64,000 nt of DNA from Sinobacterium caligoides (GTDB taxonomy: Bacteria > Pseudomonadota > Gammaproteobacteria > Pseudomonadales > Sinobacteriaceae), in NCBI RefSeq assembly GCF_003752585.1, contig NZ_RKHR01000003.1, positions 930,001-994,000 on the forward strand, written 5' to 3'. This document shows positions 27,251-35,453 of the stretch, one piece after another. Position numbers and translations under genes: made by a program. The notes under the pieces were generated by a model. It was given only the letters and a program-made list of their open reading frames with translations, had not been told where the DNA came from and ran no database searches. Each line of letters starts with the position of its first letter. The stretch's first letter is position 1.

Positions 27251-28492
27251 TCAGGACGGCTCGCCCTGCGGCAACAGTTGGTTCAATAACACCGCAACAA
27301 TGGCCGCCAAGCCAATCCCTTTGAGCACAAATTCACCACTACCCAGCTGCATGCCACCGATGCCGAACACCAGTGGAATCGCACAAATAGCTAGGTTACG
27401 AGGATGATGCAGGTCCAGCTGCGCCTTAGCCAAGGTGCTGATACCGATGGTGGCAATGGCGCCAAACAGTAGGATCATGATGCCGCCCATAATAGGCGTC
27501 GGGATGGTCGCCAACACCGCCCCTAGCTTGCCGCTAAATGACAATACGATGGCAAACACTGCCGCCCAGGTCATTAATACCGGGTTGAAAGCCTTGGTGA
27601 GCGCCACTGCTCCCGTCACTTCACCATAGGTCGTATTCGGCGGCCCCCCTAGCATTGACGCTGTCATCGTTGCCACACCATCCCCCAGTAACGTCTTGTG
27701 TAAACCTGGCTTATGTAAAAAGTCTTTTCCTGCAACCTGGCTAATCGCCATCATATCTCCCACGTGCTCCACTGCTGGCGCAATAGCCACCGGCAGCATA
27801 AACAGCACTGCCTGCCAGTGAAACTCGGGCGTTACAAACGGCGGTACAGCGAACCAGGGAGCCGCATCGACGGGACTAAAATCGACGACACCCATGATTA
27901 TCGCGACAAAGTAAGCGACTAATACCCCAAGCAGAATCGGCACGAGCTTTAACAGCCCCCGACCCAACAGTGATGACATCACTGTCACCAGCAGCGCCAA
28001 TAGCGAGAGGATAAGCGCCGTATCTTGCTCAAACAGCTGTGCAGAGCCATCACCGCTTTTCCCCAACGCCATGTTGACCGCAACAGGGGCTAAGGCCAAA
28101 CCGATCACCATAATAACAGGGCCTACAACGACGGCAGGCAGTAAACGCTCGATGATATTACGTCCTCGCCAGGCAACGATGGCCGACAGTAAGACATAAA
28201 CCAAGCCTGCCGCCATCAGCCCTCCCATGGTTGCCGCCACCCCCCAAGCTTGCACCCCATAGATAATAGGGCCAATAAAGGCGAAGCTTGAGGCCAAGAA
28301 AATTGGCACCGAGCGACGCGTGATCAGCTGAAAAATCAGCGTTCCCAAGCCGGCGGTGAACAGCGCTACGCTGGTATTCAAGCCGGTAAGCAGAGGCACC
28401 AATACCAAAGCGCCAAAGGCGACAAATAGCATCTGTGCGCCCAGCAACGGTTCAGTCAATCGACCGCTCAGTAGGTTCGTTGATTTATTCAT
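27251..28492 (-). CDS. uraA: Uracil/xanthine permease, UraA type (NCS2)
   Basis: A 413-residue, 14-helix NCS2 transporter. Family motifs include VPIFLASSFAFIGPIIYG, the substrate-site region AIAPAVEHVGDMMAISQV with the Glu of TM8, and GPPNTTYGEVTGAVALTK of TM10. The close match to UraA motifs supports uracil:H+ symport. The ATG at 28492 is preceded by GGGAG. It is monocistronic and convergent with the MBL hydrolase, with four bases between them. Confidence 0.9.
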   Translation of the reverse strand: MNKSTNLLSGRLTEPLLGAQMLFVAFGALVLVPLLTGLNTSVALFTAGLGTLIFQLITRRSVPIFLASSFAFIGPIIYGVQAWGVAATMGGLMAAGLVYVLLSAIVAWRGRNIIERLLPAVVVGPVIMVIGLALAPVAVNMALGKSGDGSAQLFEQDTALILSLLALLVTVMSSLLGRGLLKLVPILLGVLVAYFVAIIMGVVDFSPVDAAPWFAVPPFVTPEFHWQAVLFMLPVAIAPAVEHVGDMMAISQVAGKDFLHKPGLHKTLLGDGVATMTASMLGGPPNTTYGEVTGAVALTKAFNPVLMTWAAVFAIVLSFSGKLGAVLATIPTPIMGGIMILLFGAIATIGISTLAKAQLDLHHPRNLAICAIPLVFGIGGMQLGSGEFVLKGIGLAAIVAVLLNQLLPQGEPS

Positions 28493-28793
28493 TATGCTCC
28501 CTTATTACTCATGCTCATTACGACTACGTTGTCTGCAGCCTACAACTCTCGCTTGCCCTGCGGTAAAACACCACAGTGACTCACGAAGTAAATTAAATAC
28601 AACGAGTTGTCACAGACCCGTCCTCGAGGGTAAGTCTAGCCATACCAACAATAAAAGATAGCCAAAAAATACACAGGTCAATAGTTTTATTGAACGAAAC
28701 TGTTATATTACCATTAGTTCATTAAGTAACTCGGCAACAACTCCCTCAAAACCTTACAGTGACGCACGATGAGCGTGTGATAAAAGAAAAACT
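28493..28793. other. Divergent intergenic region, nothing recognised
   Basis: This 301-base gap separates uraA from the YciC-like gene. I see no hairpin with a U-tract, no palindromic operator and no short ORF with a good ribosome site; it should hold two divergent promoters. Confidence 0.4.
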
Positions 28794-29471
28794 ATGGACG
28801 ACTTCATATTACCGTTAGCGGATTCTTGGCGATTTTTCAAACAACACTGGCTGGCTATCTGCTCACTATTGCTGCCCTTTGCTGTTCCTCTAGACATACT
28901 CAGTACCGCCGCATCACAGTTCGCCCTACACGATGAGGCATATCGTCACGCCCCGGCTATGGTCAACATCCTTGAAGCATTACTCTACCCTATCTTTCAA
29001 GGCGCACTGATCCTTTACGTCGCAGAAACTATTCGCGGACAGCATCACTCCAACGGCGAGTACTATCGGCGCGCATTGCAGTTTTGGCTACCCTTATTCC
29101 TTGTCTATATTGTCAGCGCCTTAGCGATGATTGTTGGCTTTATGCTGTTCATCATCCCGGGCTTTATCATCCTCAGCCGGCTGGCCTTTGCTGAGTTTTA
29201 CTGTCTCTTCGATCGCACCACTTCCACCGTGGCGCTCAATACCAGCTGGCAGAAGACACGGCCGCAGCAGTGGCTGCTATTCAAGGGTATCGTTAGCATC
29301 TTTATACTGATTATGCTGCCATTATTAACAGTCGAATATCTACTCAACACATTGGGTTTATGGCAGCCGAGCTTCGCCGCAATCACTGCTATTATCGCCT
29401 CCATGCTATCAAGCCTATTTATTATTTTCGCCTTTAGGGTATTCACTGACGAACAGACGTTAACGTCGTAG
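28794..29471 (+). CDS. YciC-like (UPF0259) membrane protein
   Basis: A 225-residue protein with six membrane helices. It begins MDDFILPLADSWRFFKQHWLAI and has the ALLYPIFQGALILYVAETIRG and GFMLFIIPGFIILSRLAFAEFYCL helices, matching the UPF0259/YciC family. No activity is known for the family. It may share transcripts with the small membrane gene that follows 127 bases later. Confidence 0.7.
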   Translation: MDDFILPLADSWRFFKQHWLAICSLLLPFAVPLDILSTAASQFALHDEAYRHAPAMVNILEALLYPIFQGALILYVAETIRGQHHSNGEYYRRALQFWLPLFLVYIVSALAMIVGFMLFIIPGFIILSRLAFAEFYCLFDRTTSTVALNTSWQKTRPQQWLLFKGIVSIFILIMLPLLTVEYLLNTLGLWQPSFAAITAIIASMLSSLFIIFAFRVFTDEQTLTS

Positions 29472-29597
29472 AGGCTATTTCCTCTCATCGAAGTCATCTC
29501 CACGGCTAATCTATGCTATCTTTCTGGGCCCTATCACCGCCATCGACTTGGTTCCTACGATAGCAGTGTTGAAGATTTTAAGGACTCGTTGCACACT

Positions 29598-29951
29598 ATG
29601 AATAAATCGACTAAATCCCTACTCTTTTCCATCCTATTATTTCCAGGTTCAGGCTATTTTGTAGTCGAACAAAAGCTGAAGGGGATTTTAGCCTGCAGCG
29701 GAGTTATTATTGCCATCACCATCTTGTTTCAACAAGTCATGGCGCTGGCCCTCCCTATTGCCGAGAAGGTTACCCTGGGAGAAGCCCCCCTCGACCCCGA
29801 ACTTATTCGCAACATGCTACAACAGTCCATGCAAGACAACGGCACCGCCTTACTCAGCGCCGCCAGTTGGTTCATCTTCGCGGTATGGATAATCAGTAGT
29901 ATTGATTGCTTTAGGCTGGGCAAAAAAATAGATCAGCTAAGTAACAACTAA
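29598..29951 (+). CDS. Small membrane protein of unknown function
   Basis: A 117-residue protein with helices at about residues 6-20, 29-55 and 88-108. It starts MNKSTKSLLFSILLFPGSGYFVVEQKLKG, a pattern like that of TM2- or DUF6677-type small proteins with a glycine-rich first turn, then has one amphipathic segment (DPELIRNMLQQSMQDNG). The ATG at 29598 is listed. An in-frame TTG at 29589 has the better-placed AAGGA site and would add three residues. Function unknown. Confidence 0.5.
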   Translation: MNKSTKSLLFSILLFPGSGYFVVEQKLKGILACSGVIIAITILFQQVMALALPIAEKVTLGEAPLDPELIRNMLQQSMQDNGTALLSAASWFIFAVWIISSIDCFRLGKKIDQLSNN

Positions 29952-29981
29952 TAGCCACTAACCAAGCAAAAAATAATAGGC

Positions 29982-30068
29982 AAAAAAAAGCCGAAGTCTC
30001 GACCCGTTAGGGGAGTTACTTCGGCGACAAGACCTTGGATGTTGGAAGAACACAATCACTGTGTATGG
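29982..30068 (-). ncRNA. Putative small RNA, copy 1 of a twin pair
   Basis: About 87 nt on the minus strand, almost the same as the element at 33646-33731. From 5' to 3' there is a small hairpin (ACACA..UGUGU), then an unpaired stretch containing UUCUUCCAACAUCCAAGG, and a terminator stem (GCCGAAGU..ACUUCGGC, inner CCC/GGG) ending in eight U residues. A -10 box CATAAT lies at 30079-30074. The UUCUUCC segment could pair with Shine-Dalgarno sequences. Direction rests on the U-tract and promoter, both on the minus strand. No known sRNA family was recognised. Confidence 0.6.
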
Positions 30069-30073
30069 GTGCT

Positions 30074-30117
30074 ATTATGGCAAAAATAACTGAGTAGACC
30101 ATTCGCAGTTGTACGCA
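30074..30117 (-). promoter_or_regulatory. Promoter and conserved upstream block of sRNA copy 1
   Basis: On the minus strand, TGCGTACAACTGCGAATGGT (30117-30098) is followed after 18 bases by CATAAT (30079-30074). The same 20-base block with two changes, at the same distance, precedes the second copy, while the 18 bases between are unlike. This conservation marks an activator site or -35-region element shared by both RNAs. Confidence 0.55.
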
Positions 30118-30272
30118 TGTTGCTGGTAATTCTACCTAATTCCGAGCATCTCTGTTCTGCTACTAAATAATTTCAGACTTATTTCGCGATGATTATCACT
30201 GGCGACAAATGTCTCTAGCCTTTAATCCGCGTATTGACTAACTTTCCTATCACCTACTTTAGGAGCACTACT

Positions 30273-31100
30273 TTGCTGATCAGTTTTTCTCGTCTTCAGA
30301 GCACCCTGAAACACATCGATGACAGCAAGCTATTTCAAGCCTTTGTGATCGGTGTGATCATCATTTCTGCGCTATCTATTGGCGCCCATACCTACCACTT
30401 AGCCGGCTGGTTAGAGCAGGGGCTGCACATACTCGATGTTGGCATCACCATATTCTTCACGATTGAGTTGACCATTCGTTATCTTGCCTGCAGTAGCAGT
30501 AAACGCTTCTTTAGTGATGGCTGGAATATTTTCGACACTATCATCGTCATCGGTAGCTTGATCCCCGCGGGAGGCTCAACCATCTTACTGGCACGGTTAC
30601 TGCGCATCTTCCGCGTACTTCGCTTAGTGTCGATGATTCCCGAGCTACGCATGCTGGTTAACGCCCTGTTCAAAGCCATCCCGCGCATGGGCTATATCGC
30701 CCTACTGATGTTCGTCATCTTCTACATTTACGGCGCTATCGGCAGCATGCTCTTTGGCCATATCAACGACTTCTTATGGGGTGACGTCTCCATTTCCATG
30801 CTAACACTGTTTCGCATCTCCACCTTCGAGTCGTGGACGTCTATCATGTACGAGACAATCGCCGTCTACCCCTCCAGTTGGCTCTATTATGTTAGCTTTA
30901 TCTTCCTTACCGCCTTCATTTTTCTGAATATGATGGTCGGCGCCATCCTCGATGTGATGACACAAGAAACCCAAAAAATGCGCGATGAACAATCTGCCCA
31001 GCAGCCACGCAGCGCTAACACTGAGGATATTGATGAGCTGAAGCAGCAAATCGACGAGCTCAAAGAGCTAATCAAGCAAAGTCAGCTTGAGCGACAATAA
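30273..31100 (+). CDS. Bacterial voltage-gated sodium channel (BacNav/NaChBac type)
   Basis: A 275-residue single-domain six-helix channel. S4 carries spaced arginines (LLARLLRIFRVLRLV), the S4-S5 linker follows (VNALFKAIPRMGYIAL), and the selectivity filter is TFESWT, equivalent to TLESWS of NavAb. S6 ends FIFLNMMVGAILDVM. A C-terminal coiled coil (ELKQQIDELKELIKQS) should form the tetramer stalk. The TTG at 30273 is preferred: AGGAG lies seven bases upstream. A TTG at 30234 would add 13 residues. These channels help marine and alkaliphilic bacteria with Na+ entry, motility or pH response. Confidence 0.88.
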   Translation: MLISFSRLQSTLKHIDDSKLFQAFVIGVIIISALSIGAHTYHLAGWLEQGLHILDVGITIFFTIELTIRYLACSSSKRFFSDGWNIFDTIIVIGSLIPAGGSTILLARLLRIFRVLRLVSMIPELRMLVNALFKAIPRMGYIALLMFVIFYIYGAIGSMLFGHINDFLWGDVSISMLTLFRISTFESWTSIMYETIAVYPSSWLYYVSFIFLTAFIFLNMMVGAILDVMTQETQKMRDEQSAQQPRSANTEDIDELKQQIDELKELIKQSQLERQ

Positions 31101-31185
31101 CGATACTCTTTAACGACACTCTCTAACGACAGCCCCTAGCGACAAACTCGTCATATGCACAGAGGGAGTGTTTTACTGTTGCTAT

Positions 31186-31205
31186 CTAACCTACTAGTAG
31201 GTTAG
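31186..31205. promoter_or_regulatory. Palindromic operator upstream of the TetR gene
   Basis: CTAACCTACTAGTAGGTTAG is a perfect 20-bp palindrome ten bases before the regulator's start codon. The same core, AACCTACTAGTAGGTT, recurs before the flavoenzyme gene at 31812-31831. It is very likely the binding site of the TetR protein and gives autorepression. Confidence 0.85.
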
Positions 31206-31215
31206 GATCTGTCGT

Positions 31216-31788
31216 ATGCAAACTAGACCACACAATCGCAAACAACAGATCGTCGAGCTCGCCATCAGCCTACTGCAGACACGCGGCTTCGATAGCTTCA
31301 GCTATCAAGACTTATCGCGTGAATTGGGCATCACTAAGGCCAGTATTCATCATCACTTCCCCAAGAAATCTGACCTGGGTGTCGCCCTCTGCGAAGCAAT
31401 TCTCGCCTGGCACGAGTGTGAGTTTAATAAGGCACGCCGCCACTCCGGTGGGGCCATGGCACAGCTTACCCTCTATCTCAACGGGCTGATGAGCTATGCC
31501 TGCGGTAAGGACAAAATTTGCCCGCTGAGCAGCCTACAGGGCAATATCACCATGCTACCGGAAGAGATGCGCCGTGCCATCAAACGATTGGACGAGCACG
31601 AAATAGACTTCATTACCGAGCTGCTGCAGTGTGGCCGAGATAACGGTGAGTTTACCTTCAGCGGTAACACGCGTAGCCAGGCAACGATTGTGGTACTGAC
31701 CTGTAAGGGCGCACTGCAATACTCCCGCATTCACGGCAGCCAAGTGTTCGATGACACCATGAAGCAGATAAAGATACTACTTAACTAG
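31216..31788 (+). CDS. TetR-family repressor, NemR-like
   Basis: A 190-residue regulator. The helix-turn-helix is at about residues 25-47 (FSYQDLSRELGITKASIHHHFPKKSDLG). The ligand domain has cysteines in YACGKDKICPLSSLQ, ELLQCGRDNG and VLTCKGAL. It resembles NemR, which senses electrophiles and hypochlorite through cysteine or lysine chemistry and controls an old yellow enzyme. Twin operators in front of this gene and of the flavoenzyme gene fit that model. The effector is inferred. Confidence 0.82.
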   Translation: MQTRPHNRKQQIVELAISLLQTRGFDSFSYQDLSRELGITKASIHHHFPKKSDLGVALCEAILAWHECEFNKARRHSGGAMAQLTLYLNGLMSYACGKDKICPLSSLQGNITMLPEEMRRAIKRLDEHEIDFITELLQCGRDNGEFTFSGNTRSQATIVVLTCKGALQYSRIHGSQVFDDTMKQIKILLN

Positions 31789-31811
31789 CCGTAAAAAATT
31801 TACCCACACAA

Positions 31812-31831
31812 CCAACCTACTAGTAGGTTGG
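31812..31831. promoter_or_regulatory. Palindromic operator upstream of the flavoenzyme gene
   Basis: CCAACCTACTAGTAGGTTGG is a perfect 20-bp palindrome sharing the inner 16 bases with the site at 31186-31205. It lies 24 bases past the repressor stop and 32 before the ATG at 31864, so the flavoenzyme gene has its own repressed promoter. Confidence 0.85.
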
Positions 31832-31863
31832 AGATTACTATTGACAACGTTAGCGGAGCAAAG

Positions 31864-32970
31864 ATGAACAATAACCCCCTATTTTCCCCCATCAAGTTGG
31901 GCAAGCTAGAGCTGGCTAATCGCATCGCCATGGCACCGATGACCCGTTCCTTTTCCACGGGTAACGTGCCCAATGACCTTGTTGTTGAGTATTATCGCCG
32001 CCGCGCCGCCGGTGGTGTCGGCTTAATCATTACCGAGGGTACCTGCGTCGGCCATAAGGCCGCATCAGGCTATCCCGATGTACCGATGATCGCAGGCGAT
32101 AAGGCACTGACCGGCTGGAAAAAAGTCGTCGATGCAGTGCATGCCGAGGGTGGAAAAATCGCCCCGCAGTTATGGCACGTCGGCGCTATCCGACAGCCAG
32201 GCATCGAACCCGGCGGCGACACTCCAGGTTACGGTCCTTCGGGCATGGCGATGCCTGGTAAGGTCACCGGGCACACGATGACACAACAAGATATTGACGA
32301 GATCGTTGCCGCCTTTGCACAAGCGGCAAAAGATGCCAAGGCAATCGGCTTTGACGCGGTCGAAATTCATGGTGCCCACGGTTACTTGATCGATCAATTT
32401 TTTTGGCCTGAGACCAATCAACGCGACGACGCCTACGGCGGTGACCTCGCCGCTCGCTCACGTTTCGCTATCGAAGTCATCAAGGCAACCCGTGCAGCTG
32501 TGGGGGAGGACTTCCCAATTATCTTCCGCTGGTCGCAGTGGAAGCAGCAGGATTACACCGCTCGCCTGGTCGAGACCCCAGAGGAGCTGAAGGCATTCTT
32601 AACGCCCTTAGTTGATGCCGGTGTCGATATCTTCCACTGCTCTACTCGCCGCTTCTGGGAGCCAGAGTTCGCCGACAGCTCGCTCAACTTAGCAGGCTGG
32701 AGCAAGAAAGTGAGCGGCGTACCGACAATTACCGTTGGTAGCGTTGGTCTCGATGCCGACTTCCTTCCCATTGATGGCAGCCTACAATTCCGCAGCGCTG
32801 CGCCAGCCAGCCTCGACAATATTACCGAGCGACTGATCAATAACGAGTTCGACCTGGTTGCCGTCGGTCGCGCACTGATCGCGAACCCTGAGTGGGCCAA
32901 CCAAGTTCAAGACGGCCTCACGGACAGCCTTCGCCCCTATAGCGAGGCGTGTTTAAAAGAGCTCGTTTAA
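31864..32970 (+). CDS. Old yellow enzyme family alkene reductase
   Basis: A 368-residue FMN barrel. Motifs are LFSPIKLGKLELANRIAMAPMTRS, GGVGLIITEGTCVG, PQLWHVGAIRQPG, the substrate pair in VEIHGAHGYLIDQFFWPETNQRDDAYGG, and VGRALIANPEWA at the FMN phosphate site. Members reduce activated C=C bonds or nitro groups and detoxify electrophiles with NAD(P)H. The substrate pair is His-His where NemA-type enzymes often have His-Asn. The ATG at 31864 has GGAG six bases upstream; an in-frame TTG at 31828 lies inside the operator and is rejected. Control by the adjacent TetR protein is strongly suggested. Confidence 0.88.
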   Translation: MNNNPLFSPIKLGKLELANRIAMAPMTRSFSTGNVPNDLVVEYYRRRAAGGVGLIITEGTCVGHKAASGYPDVPMIAGDKALTGWKKVVDAVHAEGGKIAPQLWHVGAIRQPGIEPGGDTPGYGPSGMAMPGKVTGHTMTQQDIDEIVAAFAQAAKDAKAIGFDAVEIHGAHGYLIDQFFWPETNQRDDAYGGDLAARSRFAIEVIKATRAAVGEDFPIIFRWSQWKQQDYTARLVETPEELKAFLTPLVDAGVDIFHCSTRRFWEPEFADSSLNLAGWSKKVSGVPTITVGSVGLDADFLPIDGSLQFRSAAPASLDNITERLINNEFDLVAVGRALIANPEWANQVQDGLTDSLRPYSEACLKELV

Positions 32971-32982
32971 AAGGCCTTGATG

Positions 32983-33014
32983 CGGGTGCTAGCACACTGA
33001 GGGCACCCGTTTTT
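32983..33014 (+). terminator. Terminator after the flavoenzyme gene
   Basis: CGGGTGC (32983-32989) pairs with GCACCCG (33003-33009), followed by TTTTT. The 7-bp G+C-rich stem and U-tract lie 13 bases past the stop codon. Readthrough into the MAPEG gene would be partial. Confidence 0.75.
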
Positions 33015-33047
33015 AATCTTAACTCCCTCATCACATAGGACCACCGG

Positions 33048-33485
33048 ATGGATCTCATAAACAGCTATTCCCTCGCCCTCTCCGGGCTCTTCGTCATCCT
33101 CAGCACGCTGGTATTACAAACGCTCATCGCCGCCTTCAGCAAGGCTTCACAGCCCGGTGCCGTGCCGGGAAAAATCGACCCTGAGCTTAGTCACGAGTCG
33201 TTTGTCTTTAGGGCAAATCGCACCCTTGCCAACTCGCTGGAGAACATACCGGCCATGCTCGGCAGCAGTATCTTAGCCATACTGGTGGGTGTCGATAGTC
33301 ACTGGTGTGGCATATTAATTTGGATTTTTGCGCTCTCCCGATTGTTACATATGGTGCTCTACTACAGCATCGCCACGGAAAAAAACCCGAGCCCTCGTTC
33401 CTATTTCTACCTCTCTGGCCTCGTCGCCAACATTATTTTACTTATTCTTATCGGTAAAATTTTAACAAGTTATTTCCTACGCTAG
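33048..33485 (+). CDS. MAPEG family membrane protein
   Basis: A 145-residue four-helix protein with the MAPEG signature FRANRTLANSLENIPAMLGSSILAILVG and a second motif ALSRLLHMVLYYSIATEKNPSPRSYFYL. Its position after the TetR/flavoenzyme pair suggests a part in electrophile or glutathione-linked detoxification, but a terminator lies between. Substrate unknown. Confidence 0.75.
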   Translation: MDLINSYSLALSGLFVILSTLVLQTLIAAFSKASQPGAVPGKIDPELSHESFVFRANRTLANSLENIPAMLGSSILAILVGVDSHWCGILIWIFALSRLLHMVLYYSIATEKNPSPRSYFYLSGLVANIILLILIGKILTSYFLR

Positions 33486-33645
33486 GAAATAAGACTCTCA
33501 ACGATTATTTTCAATCGATATGATTCCACCTGATAACGTATAAGAAAATAACTGAAACGAATAAAGCAAGCTGAAATAGCCTAATAAGCTAGTCAAATGC
33601 CTTACCGAGAGGTAATCGCCGTGAAGTGTATTTATAATTTTTGGC

Positions 33646-33731
33646 AAAAAAAAACCGAAGTCTCGACCCTTTCGGGGAGTTACTTCGGCGACAAGACCTT
33701 GGATGTTGGAAGAACACAATCATTGTGTACG
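33646..33731 (-). ncRNA. Putative small RNA, copy 2 of a twin pair
   Basis: About 86 nt on the minus strand, matching copy 1 at nearly all positions from the 5' hairpin (ACACAA..UUGUGU) to the terminator stem (CCGAAGU..ACUUCGG, inner CCC-GAAA-GGG) and nine U residues. Differences from copy 1 fall in loops or in stem positions that keep or improve pairing, which is what selection on structure would give. A CATAAT -10 box lies at 33743-33738. The surrounding gap (33486-33987) holds nothing else recognised. Confidence 0.6.
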
Positions 33732-33737
33732 TGAGCT

Positions 33738-33781
33738 ATTATGAGGTTTTCAGCCGTCATTACCATCCGCACTTGTACGCA
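33738..33781 (-). promoter_or_regulatory. Promoter and conserved upstream block of sRNA copy 2
   Basis: On the minus strand, TGCGTACAAGTGCGGATGGT (33781-33762) precedes CATAAT (33743-33738) by 18 bases, the same spacing as in copy 1, with 18 of 20 bases shared. The intervening bases differ between copies. Confidence 0.55.
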
Positions 33782-33987
33782 CTCCGACTGTTGCCTCCCC
33801 CTAAACATAGCTCAGCTATAATTTACTGCACGCTCTCCACGAAAAAAACTCATGACTTGCATCAACAACACTGAGCGTTATATCACGCATAAAGAGAGGA
33901 CTATGCTGTCAGCCTGTACCGGCATGCTATATTCTTTCCCGTTAGCCACGGCGTCGATGGCTTTTTTCTGCACTGTGAGGCTCAACA

Positions 33988-35451
33988 TTGAATAATAAAG
34001 CTTGGCTTTATCTTGCCCTAATGACTCCCGCTGTTCTCTCAAGCCAAGCTTTCGCCGAGCCGATAAGCTTAAGTTCCGCCTGGCAGCAACTGCTCAACAG
34101 CAATGATAAACTGCACGCCAGCGAACAAAAGGTCGAACAAGCCAAGGGGAACGAAGAGGCAAGTCACGCGCTCAACTACCCCAGTCTCGATATCGGCGCC
34201 AACTACAGCTATATGCAAAAGCCGATAGAGCTCGACCTCCGCGACTTGAATCCCATCGCCGAGCTGGATATCGACCTCCCCTTTCCCATCCCCGATGAAA
34301 TGTTCATCACCCCGTTCACTGAGCGCGATATCTTCACCACCAGTCTCAACGCTATGTGGCCAATCTATGCCGGTGGCAAGATCGATGCTGCCCAGAGCAT
34401 TCGTGTTGCACAGGTACAAGAGGAGCAGCAACAGCTGATCCTGGATCGACGAGAAATGTTCGTCACCCTTGTCGAGCGTTACTACGGCGTCATCCTCACC
34501 CGCGAGCTCGTCGCGACTCAGGGACTACTCAAAGACAGCTTGCAGCAGCATCTGCACCACGCCGAACTCATGGAGCAGCAAGGGCAGATCGCCAAGGTCG
34601 AAAGGCTCAGCGCCAAGGTCAGTTATGACAAGGCCGTACTCGACTACAACAAGGCCAAGCGCCGCGCCGCCTTGAGCCAGGTAGCCCTCGATCATCTGCT
34701 CAAGTCACAGCAGGCGACGCCCAGTACCGCCATGTTTGTGCTGCCACAGGCACCGGCACTGGCTCAGCTACGCGAGAAAGTACAACTTGATCACCCTGCC
34801 CTGCTGTTGCTCGAAGCCAAGCGCAAACAGGCCAAGGGGCTAATCGAGGTCGAGCGCGCCGGTTACAAACCCACAGTCTTCTTATACGGCAACCACACCC
34901 TGTACAAAGACGACACCCTGCTCGAACAGATCACCCCCGACTGGGTTGTCGGCGTCGGCCTGAAGATCCCAATCGTTAGCCGCGATGGTCACAGTGGCAA
35001 GATTCGCGCCGCCGAGAGTGCCCTGCAGCAGGCCCGCTATATGACCAGCCAGACCGAGCAGGACCTGCAATTACTGCTCGATCAGTCCTACAGTGAAATG
35101 TTAACCGCCAGCGATGAGGTCAACAGCCTCAACTCCACGCTGGCACTGGCCACCGAGAACCGACGCCTGCGTGATATCGCCTTCAAGCAAGGACTGTCGA
35201 CCTCCTTGGAACGTGTCGATGCCGAAACCAAGCTCAGTGGCGCGCGCATCAAACAACTACTGGCCAAGTACAACTATCTAGTCGCACTCGCCAAGCTAAG
35301 CGCTGTCAGTGGTGAGCTCGATACCTTCTTAGCCGATGCCGACATGAACAACACGCTGTCTCCTCCGGCACGTAATGCTGACACGCCAAACACTTCGACC
35401 GACACCTTCCAGCCCGGTGTCATCAGTCCCTTTAACGGAACAGGAAAATAG
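33988..35451 (+). CDS. TolC-family outer membrane efflux protein
   Basis: A 487-residue outer membrane factor starting with TTG. The signal peptide (AWLYLALMTPAVLSSQAFA) precedes paired helical repeats: SSAWQQLLNSNDKLHASEQKVEQAKGNEEASHALNYPSLDIGANYSY in the first and DHPALLLLEAKRKQAKGLIEVERAGYKPTVFLYGNHTLY in the second, as in TolC trimers. The C-terminal tail after residue 450 is Pro/Thr-rich and low complexity. It is the first of four tightly packed export genes. The substrate is unknown. Confidence 0.85.
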   Translation: MNNKAWLYLALMTPAVLSSQAFAEPISLSSAWQQLLNSNDKLHASEQKVEQAKGNEEASHALNYPSLDIGANYSYMQKPIELDLRDLNPIAELDIDLPFPIPDEMFITPFTERDIFTTSLNAMWPIYAGGKIDAAQSIRVAQVQEEQQQLILDRREMFVTLVERYYGVILTRELVATQGLLKDSLQQHLHHAELMEQQGQIAKVERLSAKVSYDKAVLDYNKAKRRAALSQVALDHLLKSQQATPSTAMFVLPQAPALAQLREKVQLDHPALLLLEAKRKQAKGLIEVERAGYKPTVFLYGNHTLYKDDTLLEQITPDWVVGVGLKIPIVSRDGHSGKIRAAESALQQARYMTSQTEQDLQLLLDQSYSEMLTASDEVNSLNSTLALATENRRLRDIAFKQGLSTSLERVDAETKLSGARIKQLLAKYNYLVALAKLSAVSGELDTFLADADMNNTLSPPARNADTPNTSTDTFQPGVISPFNGTGK

Positions 35452-35453
35452 CC

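Noticed and set aside
29991-30060. GGA-containing plus-strand reading of the repeat as a CsrA-binding RNA or riboswitch
   Set aside because: The U-tract, the -10 box and the conserved upstream block are all on the minus strand, and the plus strand shows no terminator or conserved promoter.
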